A stretch of DNA of 21,246 nucleotides from Pseudomonadota bacterium. Its GTDB lineage: Bacteria > Pseudomonadota > Gammaproteobacteria > Burkholderiales > Burkholderiaceae_C. Below the pieces are notes generated by a model. It did no database searches and had not been told where the DNA came from. It worked only from the letters and a program-made list of their open reading frames with translations. The position numbers were made by a program, and so were the translations under genes. This document shows, in pieces, positions 14,329 through 21,246 of the stretch. Position 1 is the stretch's first letter. Each line of letters opens with the position of its first letter. The stretch lies in the NCBI GenBank assembly GCA_023418355.1, contig JAEZZU010000373.1, positions 1 to 21,246 on the forward strand, given 5' to 3'.

Positions 14329-17300
14329 ATGATCGATCCGAGTCCCCTGCCATCCCGCCTGTTGCACGTTTTTGCCCATGTGGCCCGCTGGTCACTGGGT
14401 CTGGTGCTGGCTTTCTGGATCTTGCTTGCCGCAGCCTGGGGGACTCTCCATGGATTCATTGTGCCGCGAATTACGGAGTGGCGCGCAGAAATCGAAGGCT
14501 TGGCGACGCAGGCATTGGGGGCTCCCGTACGCATTGACGCCATATCGGCACAGTCCAACGGCATCTTTCCCACGGTACACCTCTCCGGCCTCAGCATTCT
14601 GGATGCGCAGGGCAGGCCAGCGCTGAAGCTGCAAAGCGTTATTGCTACAGTTTCTGCACGTTCCTTGCTGCGTCGCGGTCTGGAACAGCTCTACATCGAT
14701 GCCCCCGCCCTTGACATCCGCCGCCTGCCCAATGGCCACTGGCAGGTTGCAGGCATTGACCTCATGCAAGGCAGCACCTCGGACAATTCTGCGCTGGCAT
14801 GGCTGCTGGAACTGCCGGAGCTGGTGATCCGCCAAGGTCGTGTGCATTTCACGGATGAACTGCGTTCCCCAGATGCCGTGCAGCTGCGCGATGTCGATAT
14901 CGTGTTGCGCAACCGCCACTGGAGCCATGTGCTGCGCGTCGATGCCACGCCTGCAGCAGGTGACAGCGAGCGCATACAGATCATTGGCGCCTTCCGCCAG
15001 CCCTTGCTGCCCTCTTCCCTGGCTCCATGGGAGCGCTGGAGTGGCCAGTGGTATGCCAGCCTGCAGCTGCAGCAAGTCCCGGACCTGCCGTGGCCGCAGA
15101 CCTGGGGCATACAGACAGTGGACGGCATGGGCAGCATCCGTGCCTGGATGGACGTAGAGGATGGTCAACCCATCGGCGTCACCACCGATCTGGCCCTGCG
15201 CCATGCGCACGTGGACTGGCTGGACGCCAACATTCCCTCCTTGCAGCTGCAGCAACTGCAAGGACGCCTGGAAGGCCGCTGGCAGCCACACAGCTGGAGC
15301 GTGCAAGGCCAGGACTTCAGCTTTCGCACAGCCCATGGCCGCCTCTGGCCCCAGAGCAGCTGGTCGGTCAGCGCAGTGGGCAGCGTCTCTGCACCCGACA
15401 GCACACACATTGAACTCCAGCAGGCTGACCTCTCTGTAGCTGGCGATGTGGTGCAGACCCTGCCCATCCCCGCCTTGATCCGCGAGACGGCCACACGCTG
15501 GAGGCCGCGCGGGACGCTGCACAAGCTGCAGCTCAAATGGCTGGCTTCCGGCCAGTACCAGGCAACCGGGCAGCTCGCAGCCCTTGCACTGCAACCACAA
15601 GCGGCAGCGCATGGTGTAGGCATTCCGGGCATAGAAGGCCTGGATGCTGCCTTTGAGCTCAGCAACACAGGGGGCAAGGCAGCGCTGGGCATGCACGATG
15701 GCGTACTGCACTTCCCCGGTGTTTTTGAAGAACCCACCATTCCCCTGCACCAGCTGCAGGCACAGCTGCAGTGGCAAGTTCAGGGTGAGCAGATCAAGGT
15801 GGACGTCCCCAAGGCCAGCTTTGCAAATGCCGATGCACAAGGCACGATGCAGGGCTTCTGGCAGACCGGCGACACGGCCTCTGGGCGCTTTCCTGGCTAC
15901 CTGCAGCTCCATGGTCAGCTTGCACGTGCGAATGGCGCCAGGGTGCACCGCTATTTGCCGCTACAAATCCCCGACATGGCGCGCCACTATGTACGCGACA
16001 GCGTCCGGCAGGGTGAAGGACATCAGGTGGAGTTTGAAGTCAAGGGGCTGCTGCACGACATGCCCTTTGACAAGCCTGGCAGCGGGCGCTTCTACATCAA
16101 GGCTCCCGTGAGCCATGTGGTCTATGACTTTGCACCCGCAACACTGGTAGACACGGGCACCACGCCCCCCTGGCCCATGTTGACCGATCTCAGCGGCACT
16201 TTGGTGTTTGAAGGTACATCCATGCAAGTTCAGCAGGCTAGCACCGGCTTTGCCGGGCACCATGGTCTGCGCATGGACACGGTGTCAGCCCGCATCCCGG
16301 ACCTGCAGCACCCGCATCTCACGGTCCATGCGGCAGGCCATCCAGATCTTGGCGCTGCCCTGCAGTTTGTGCGGCATTCACCGCTGACCGCCTTGACGGA
16401 ACATGCGCTGGACGCAGCACAGGCCAAAGGCAATGTGCAGCTGGCGTTTGATCTGGAACTGCCTATCGAACAGCTGGAGCACAGCAAGGTGCGAGGCCAC
16501 CTTGGCTTTCAGCACAATGCGCTGCAATTCCGCCCGGAAGCGCCCCTGATACAGCAGCTGCAAGGGCATGTACAGTTTCACGAACAGGGTTTCAGCCTGC
16601 ATGAAGTGCAGGGGCAGACCCTGGGTGGAAACTTTCGCATGCATGGCGGCATGCGCAGTCTGCAAGAAGGTGTGCAGCTGAAGGCAGAAGGCCTGGCCAC
16701 CGCAGAAGGGCTGCAAAACGACCGTGCCGCTCCGCTGGTCGCACAGATTGCCCGGCATGCCCGCGGGCAAAGCGCGTATCAACTGGACATCACGGCCGAT
16801 ACGCAGGGACAGCGCATTGCCGTGCACTCCGACCTGCAGGGCATGGCACTGGACTTGCCTGCGCCTTTGCAAAAAAACGGCGATGAAGTGCTGGCACTTC
16901 GCGTTACCCAGACGCTGAGCCCCGCGCAGACGCACAGCATGCATGTGGATGTGGGTGGACGCGGCGAGGTACGCTACACGCTGGATACATCCGACACCCC
17001 CAGCAAGGTCCTGAATGGCTATATCGCTGTGGGAGAGGTGCCGCCAGCAGCCCCGCCACAGGACACGGTATCGGCCGATATCCGCCTGCCTGTGCTGGAC
17101 CTTGATGCCTGGCAGCAGGTGCTGCAAACCGAGCCAGCCACCGACAGTACAGACCGCAGCGCACATGACGATGCAAAGATGTGGCTGCCCCAGCAAATCC
17201 GCATGGATGTTGGCCGTTTGATCCTGCGCGGCAGAGAGCTGGAAGACGTGCAGGCCAAGCTCACCCATGCCGCACAGACATGGCAAGGCAGACTCAGCGG

Positions 17301-18309
17301 CAAACACTTCGCCGGCTCCGTGGAGTATCGCGAGCCCGATAGCCAGGACACAGCAGGCCATCTGTTTGCACGCTTTTCGCGCCTGGCCATCCCGCAGTCT
17401 GAAGCCAAGCAGCTGGACGCGCTGGCACAACCCGCGGAACAGACACAGATGGAGTCTTTGCCCGCACTGGACATCGAGGTGGAGCAGCTGGATATCGGCG
17501 GCAAACATCTGGGCAAACTCCAGCTCAAGGCGCGCAATCACGCAGGGCCTTTCGGCAGAGACTGGACGCTGGAACAATTTGACCTGAGCACACCGGAAGC
17601 GCTGTGGCGTGCCCATGGCATGTGGGGCATTGCCACGCACCAGGCCGCGCCCACCACCCAGCTGGGCTTTATGCTGGAGCTGCACAACGCCGGCCAGCTG
17701 CTGGAGCGCTTTGACATGCCAGGTGTGGTGCGCAATGGACAGGGCCGCCTCAATGGCCAGATCAGCTGGCAGGGATCACCGCTGACACCACACTGGGCGA
17801 GCATGGATGGCAATGTGCACCTGCAGATCGACAAGGGGCAGTTCCTCAAGGTAGAACCGGGCATGGGCAAGCTGCTGAGCGTGCTGAGCCTGCAGTCGCT
17901 GAGTCGCCGCATCAATCTGGATTTTCGCGATGTATTCAGCCAGGGCTTTGCGTTTGATTACGTGCGCGGTGATGTGCACGTCAACGAAGGCGTAGCACGC
18001 ACCAGCAACCTGGAAATGACGGGACTGAACGCTGCGGTCTTCATGGATGGCACAGCCAGTCTGGTGGATGAGACGCAGAATCTGCGGGTCGTCATCGTGC
18101 CCGAAATCAATGCCATGACAGCCTCGCTGGCTGCCACCGCCATCAACCCCGTGATTGGCGTCGGCAGCTTTCTGGCACAGATGTTCCTGCGTGGCCCGCT
18201 GATGGAAGCTGCCACCCGGACATTTCAAGTCACAGGCACCTGGGCTGAGCCTGTCGTGGAACCTGTCCGCAACCAGGCTGCAGTGCCTGCCCTGCCTGTC
18301 AAGGAGTGA
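14329..18309 (+). CDS. yhdP: YhdP family AsmA-like envelope protein
   Basis: The 1326-residue protein (E. coli YhdP 1266) has one N-terminal membrane helix, about residues 20-40 (SLGLVLAFWILLAAAW), then a very long periplasmic part. YhdP is a member of the AsmA/TamB group, which in E. coli helps carry phospholipids from the inner to the outer membrane. Matching features are IVPRITEWRAEIEGLATQAL, HLSGLSILDAQGRPALKLQS, GHWQVAGIDL, many alternating-hydrophobic strands expected of the groove, and the C-terminal block INLDFRDVFSQGFAFDYVRG with MTGLNAAVFMDGTASL and a final hydrophobic stretch IGVGSFLAQMFLRGPL. The Shine-Dalgarno sequence is poor. It opens a likely operon: the next start is 3 bases behind its stop codon. 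Neighbours glnE and a nitrilase are also typical of yhdP in beta-proteobacteria, from memory. Confidence 0.92.
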   Translation: MIDPSPLPSRLLHVFAHVARWSLGLVLAFWILLAAAWGTLHGFIVPRITEWRAEIEGLATQALGAPVRIDAISAQSNGIFPTVHLSGLSILDAQGRPALKLQSVIATVSARSLLRRGLEQLYIDAPALDIRRLPNGHWQVAGIDLMQGSTSDNSALAWLLELPELVIRQGRVHFTDELRSPDAVQLRDVDIVLRNRHWSHVLRVDATPAAGDSERIQIIGAFRQPLLPSSLAPWERWSGQWYASLQLQQVPDLPWPQTWGIQTVDGMGSIRAWMDVEDGQPIGVTTDLALRHAHVDWLDANIPSLQLQQLQGRLEGRWQPHSWSVQGQDFSFRTAHGRLWPQSSWSVSAVGSVSAPDSTHIELQQADLSVAGDVVQTLPIPALIRETATRWRPRGTLHKLQLKWLASGQYQATGQLAALALQPQAAAHGVGIPGIEGLDAAFELSNTGGKAALGMHDGVLHFPGVFEEPTIPLHQLQAQLQWQVQGEQIKVDVPKASFANADAQGTMQGFWQTGDTASGRFPGYLQLHGQLARANGARVHRYLPLQIPDMARHYVRDSVRQGEGHQVEFEVKGLLHDMPFDKPGSGRFYIKAPVSHVVYDFAPATLVDTGTTPPWPMLTDLSGTLVFEGTSMQVQQASTGFAGHHGLRMDTVSARIPDLQHPHLTVHAAGHPDLGAALQFVRHSPLTALTEHALDAAQAKGNVQLAFDLELPIEQLEHSKVRGHLGFQHNALQFRPEAPLIQQLQGHVQFHEQGFSLHEVQGQTLGGNFRMHGGMRSLQEGVQLKAEGLATAEGLQNDRAAPLVAQIARHARGQSAYQLDITADTQGQRIAVHSDLQGMALDLPAPLQKNGDEVLALRVTQTLSPAQTHSMHVDVGGRGEVRYTLDTSDTPSKVLNGYIAVGEVPPAAPPQDTVSADIRLPVLDLDAWQQVLQTEPATDSTDRSAHDDAKMWLPQQIRMDVGRLILRGRELEDVQAKLTHAAQTWQGRLSGKHFAGSVEYREPDSQDTAGHLFARFSRLAIPQSEAKQLDALAQPAEQTQMESLPALDIEVEQLDIGGKHLGKLQLKARNHAGPFGRDWTLEQFDLSTPEALWRAHGMWGIATHQAAPTTQLGFMLELHNAGQLLERFDMPGVVRNGQGRLNGQISWQGSPLTPHWASMDGNVHLQIDKGQFLKVEPGMGKLLSVLSLQSLSRRINLDFRDVFSQGFAFDYVRGDVHVNEGVARTSNLEMTGLNAAVFMDGTASLVDETQNLRVVIVPEINAMTASLAATAINPVIGVGSFLAQMFLRGPLMEAATRTFQVTGTWAEPVVEPVRNQAAVPALPVKE

Positions 18310-18312
18310 GTC

Positions 18313-19131
18313 ATGAAAGTTGCCGTCTTGCAAATGGTCTCGACCCCATCTGTTCAGGAAAATCTGACCAACGCCGAAGCCCTGATCACAGAGGCAGCTG
18401 CACAAGGAGCAGAGCTGCTGGTCTTGCCCGAATATTTCTGCGGCATGGGCTTGCGGGACACGGACAAGCTGGCCTGGGCCGAAGCACGTGGCCATGGTCC
18501 CATTCAGGCTGCTCTGTCTCGCTGGGCCAAAACCCACGGCGTCTGGCTGGCGGGTGGTTCTGTACCGATAAAGACGGCGGATGCCAGCCGTGTGCACAAC
18601 ACCTGCATGCTGTTCAGCCCCGAGGGTGCATGCACGGCGCAGTACGACAAGATCCACTTGTTCCGTTTCAGCACCCCCACCGAGCATTACGATGAATCCG
18701 TGGTCATCGCGCCGGGTACGCAGCCTGTGGTGGCACAGGTGCAGGACCGCAGCGGTCACACATGGACCCTGGGACTGAGCATATGTTATGACCTGCGATT
18801 TCCCGAGCTATACCGCATGTACACTGCGCTAGGAGCTCATGTTCTGATAGCTCCCGCAGCCTTTACCTTCACGACAGGACAGGCGCACTGGGAACTGCTG
18901 CTGCGTGCACGCGCCGTAGAGAACCAGTGCTGGATGCTGGCTGCTGCGCAAGGCGGCCAGCATGTCAACGGCCGCCAGACCTGGGGACACAGCATGGTGG
19001 TCGATCCCTGGGGGCAGGTGGTGGCTGAACAGACGGCTGCTGGGATGGGTATTCGTTATGCAGTGCTGGACACTGCGCTATTGCAGCAGGTGCGCCAGCG
19101 CCTGCCTGCGCTGGAACACCGTTGTTTGTAA
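18313..19131 (+). CDS. Nitrilase-superfamily amidase (Nit-type)
   Basis: This 272-residue carbon-nitrogen hydrolase has the catalytic triad visible as Glu40 (LVLPEYF), Lys113 (YDKIHLF) and Cys158 (GLSICYDLRFPELY). The motif YDKIHLF and ICYDLRFPELYR place it in the Nit branch, whose characterised members hydrolyse deaminated glutathione or omega-amides. Which of these this enzyme prefers is not shown. It would be cytosolic. AAGGAG seven bases before the ATG overlaps the end of yhdP, whose stop is 3 bases upstream, so the genes should be translated as a unit. It overlaps the kinase gene by 10 bases at its own 3' end. gshA lies 16 kb away on the other strand, so a shared glutathione theme is only suggestive. 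Confidence 0.9.
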   Translation: MKVAVLQMVSTPSVQENLTNAEALITEAAAQGAELLVLPEYFCGMGLRDTDKLAWAEARGHGPIQAALSRWAKTHGVWLAGGSVPIKTADASRVHNTCMLFSPEGACTAQYDKIHLFRFSTPTEHYDESVVIAPGTQPVVAQVQDRSGHTWTLGLSICYDLRFPELYRMYTALGAHVLIAPAAFTFTTGQAHWELLLRARAVENQCWMLAAAQGGQHVNGRQTWGHSMVVDPWGQVVAEQTAAGMGIRYAVLDTALLQQVRQRLPALEHRCL

Positions 19132-21158
19132 ATCCGCTTCAACCTTGGCCCTGGCAGCGCTGGCACAGCGCATGGCGCAGGTGGTCTTTGTGGACGCTGC
19201 TGGTCGTCCTGGTCGTTGGCATGCTCATCATCATGGTGTGGCTGGCCGGACGCTATGAGGCGTCGCAAGTTCAGGACAAGCTCGACCGTGACACGGCACA
19301 GGCCGTGGTCGAAATCCGCGCAGGACTGAACCGCAATCTGCAGGACATGCAGGCCGTCAATGCCCTGCACGCGACACCGGAGGAATGGAGCGTGCGCGTG
19401 GCAGAAATGCTGCAGGTGCGCCGCGAGCTGTTGCGCATCGAATGGCGTGACGAACACATGCGCATACTGCGCGCGGCCCAGAGCCCCTACCGCTCCGTGG
19501 ACTGGGAAGACACCTCGCGCGAAGAGTCTTTCAGCAATGCCATCGCTGCCTGCTCCACGGCCAAGCGCACCAGCAGCCCCGCCTACTCACCGAGCTATTT
19601 CCAGCTGCTCAACGACTCCACGGGCGCGGAGCTCATGGAGGTCTGCCTGCCCCAGCTCGAAGGCGGACAGCTCAAGGGCTTCATGGTGGGCACATATTCG
19701 CTGCACAACATCCTGCAGACACAGCTGAGCAAGAGCCTCACGCAGAGCCAGGAAGTCTCCTTCACCGAGCCTGATGGCACCCGTCTGGCACTGGTGGGCG
19801 CAGCATGGCGCGGCTCTCGCGTGTTTACCTCCCAGCAGCTGCTGGACCTGCCCGGCAACACCATGGTGCTGCGCATGGACAGCTGGCACCGTGCTCCCAG
19901 CGTCTTTCCCAATGTGCTGACAGCCCTGGTCACCGGCATGGCGATTGCACTGGTGTCCGTGCTCATCGTGCTGGTGCGTGACAACCGCCGCCGCCTGCGT
20001 GCCGAACGTGACCTCGGCGATGCCCTGGCCTTTCGCAAAGCCATGGAAGACTCCCTCATCACCGGTCTGCGTGCACGCGATCTGCAAGGTCGCATCAGCT
20101 ATGTGAACCCAGCCTTCTGTGCCATGGTGGGCTTCAGCGCCGAAGAGCTGCTGGGCCAGAGCTTTGCGCCCTACTGGCCGCCTGAGCTGGCCGAAGAATA
20201 TGTGAAACGCCAGGCCAAGCGTCTGGCCGGTGCCATTCCTGCGGCACGCGAAGGCCATGAATCGGTCTTCATGCGCAAGGACGGCACGCGTTTCCCAGTA
20301 CTGATCTTTGAAGCCCCGCTGATCAACGCACAGGGCCAGCAGACCGGCTGGATGAGTGCCTTTGTGGACATCACCGAACAGCGCCGCATGGAAGACCTCT
20401 CCCGCGCCTCGCAGGAACGCCTGCAGGCCACGGCACGCCTGGCTACCGTCGGTGAAATGGCTTCCCTGCTCAGCCATGAGCTGACCCAGCCGCTGATGGC
20501 CATGTCGAGCTATGCCAACGGCTCGCTCAACATGCTCAAGAGCGATGGCGACCTCCGCCTGCTGGATGCAGATACACTGCGCCAGCGCCTACTAGACCTG
20601 CAGTCCGCCATGCAGCGCATTGCGTTTCAGGCTGACCGCGCAGGCAAGGTCATCAAGAGCGTGCGTGATTTTGTGCGCCGCCGCAGCCGTGCGCATGAGC
20701 GCATCTCCGCGCAGGAGTTGCTCGATGCTGTCCTGCCGCTGGTACGCCTGCAGGCCAGCAAATCCGGGGTGCTGGTGGATATTTCCATCGAGCCTCGCCT
20801 GCCTCCGGTGCTGTGCGATGTCACCATGATTGAGCAAGTGCTACTCAATCTGGCGCGTAATGCCATGCAGGCCATGGAAAATATGGCCCCTGGTCTGCGC
20901 AAACTCGCCATTTCCGCACAGTGGGATGAGACGGCTTCGCGCGTGGCTTTTTCTGTCATGGACCAGGGCAGCGGCATTCCCCCGGAAGTGGCAGAGCAGT
21001 TGTTCACGCCATTTTTCACCACCAAACACGAAGGCATGGGCCTGGGTTTGAGCATGTGCCGCACAGTGCTGGAGCAGCATGGTGGAGAATTGCGCCATCG
21101 CAGCAATATTCCGCACGGAACGGTATTTACCTTCAGCCTTCCCGTGCAAAACGACTGA
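19122..21158 (+). CDS. Membrane PAS sensor histidine kinase
   Basis: The 678-residue kinase uses a TTG start at 19122, ten bases inside the nit gene. No better start exists before the first membrane helix, which is about residues 22-42. A periplasmic sensor region of about 220 residues follows; it holds just two cysteines, Cys144 and Cys175. A second helix lies at about 265-286. Next come a PAS domain (about 308-425, SYVNPAFCAMVGFSAEELLG), the dimerisation helix with phospho-accepting His452 (SLLSHELTQPLMAM), and an ATPase domain with N box LLNLARNAMQAM, DQGSGIPPE and FTTKHEGMGLGLSMC. The C-terminal half resembles FixL/DctB/TtrS-type kinases. The signal sensed is unknown. A regulator gene begins 18 bases downstream. 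Its place behind yhdP and nit suggests co-transcription, though its own promoter inside nit cannot be excluded. Confidence 0.92.
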   Translation: MFVNPLQPWPWQRWHSAWRRWSLWTLLVVLVVGMLIIMVWLAGRYEASQVQDKLDRDTAQAVVEIRAGLNRNLQDMQAVNALHATPEEWSVRVAEMLQVRRELLRIEWRDEHMRILRAAQSPYRSVDWEDTSREESFSNAIAACSTAKRTSSPAYSPSYFQLLNDSTGAELMEVCLPQLEGGQLKGFMVGTYSLHNILQTQLSKSLTQSQEVSFTEPDGTRLALVGAAWRGSRVFTSQQLLDLPGNTMVLRMDSWHRAPSVFPNVLTALVTGMAIALVSVLIVLVRDNRRRLRAERDLGDALAFRKAMEDSLITGLRARDLQGRISYVNPAFCAMVGFSAEELLGQSFAPYWPPELAEEYVKRQAKRLAGAIPAAREGHESVFMRKDGTRFPVLIFEAPLINAQGQQTGWMSAFVDITEQRRMEDLSRASQERLQATARLATVGEMASLLSHELTQPLMAMSSYANGSLNMLKSDGDLRLLDADTLRQRLLDLQSAMQRIAFQADRAGKVIKSVRDFVRRRSRAHERISAQELLDAVLPLVRLQASKSGVLVDISIEPRLPPVLCDVTMIEQVLLNLARNAMQAMENMAPGLRKLAISAQWDETASRVAFSVMDQGSGIPPEVAEQLFTPFFTTKHEGMGLGLSMCRTVLEQHGGELRHRSNIPHGTVFTFSLPVQND

Positions 21159-21176
21159 GAGATTTGAGCTGAGCTT

Positions 21177-21246
21177 ATGGAACCAGTGACCAATGCCACG
21201 GTATATGTCGTGGATGACGATGCAGATGTACGCGACGCCCTGGCGT
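21177..21246 (+). CDS. Response regulator, first codons only
   Basis: Twenty-three codons from the ATG at 21177 reach the window edge. They read MEPVTNATVYVVDDDADVRD and continue as ALA. The strand VYVVDDD followed by an acidic-rich turn and VRDAL is the start of a receiver domain of the FixJ/TtrR type, with the acidic pocket visible but the phospho-acceptor Asp beyond the edge. It is very likely the partner of the kinase upstream. The output domain is not seen, although LuxR-type DNA-binding is usual in FixJ relatives. The ribosome site is weak (GAG about seven bases ahead). Confidence 0.85.
   Translation, partial: MEPVTNATVYVVDDDADVRDALA

Noticed and set aside
14392..15948. Long minus-strand frames opposite yhdP (also 16378-17685)
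   Set aside because: Shadows of yhdP. They show no family motifs, while yhdP is continuous over 1326 codons.
1..21246. CRISPR arrays, transposases, integrases, phage genes and toxin-antitoxin pairs
   Set aside because: I looked for regularly spaced direct repeats and for these protein families and saw none.

Overview
The window looks like chromosomal DNA of a betaproteobacterium of the family Comamonadaceae (Comamonas/Delftia/Acidovorax type). I base this on the protein types (an Acidithiobacillus-type GshA, a short PurB, the glnE|yhdP-nit arrangement), high GC coding sequence, and an intergenic repeat with a CGCTAGC core that I associate with this family. No database search was possible, so genus is inference. 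Nothing here resembles a prophage, transposon with transposase, CRISPR array, rRNA or tRNA. It is mainly a housekeeping region, and I found no convincing new multi-gene system.

Layout. Bases 1-10193 are almost all on the minus strand: the 5' part of a BenE-type benzoate transporter gene (1-217), gshA (glutathione synthesis), trkH and trkA (potassium uptake), proA (proline synthesis), pgk (glycolysis/Calvin cycle), yaeQ and purB (purine synthesis). One small plus-strand gene of unknown function lies between proA and pgk. A roughly 300-base stretch (9895-10193) follows, with an intrinsic terminator, further foldable sequence and a possible mini-ORF. Next, still on minus, are a degenerate HD-GYP-like gene and glnE (glutamine synthetase adenylylation control).

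From 14329 the direction flips to plus: yhdP (AsmA-like envelope protein), a nitrilase-superfamily amidase, a membrane PAS histidine kinase and the first codons of its response regulator. These four are separated by 3 nt, a 10-nt overlap and 18 nt, so they look like one operon diverging from glnE.

How the parts relate. trkA and trkH form the two halves of one K+ uptake system. glnE controls nitrogen assimilation. The amidase may repair deaminated glutathione, which would tie it loosely to gshA. The kinase and regulator form a two-component pair at the end of an envelope-gene operon.

The most interesting signals are non-coding. Two 80-base MITE-like elements with imperfect 18-bp terminal inverted repeats sit just behind the stop codons of gshA and purB in the same orientation. 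A shared CCTACAAT motif lies ahead of gshA, pgk and purB. A possible leaderless purB mRNA, a possible small RNA or long 3' UTR upstream of purB, and a 9-bp inverted repeat bracketing the glnE/yhdP divergence complete the list.
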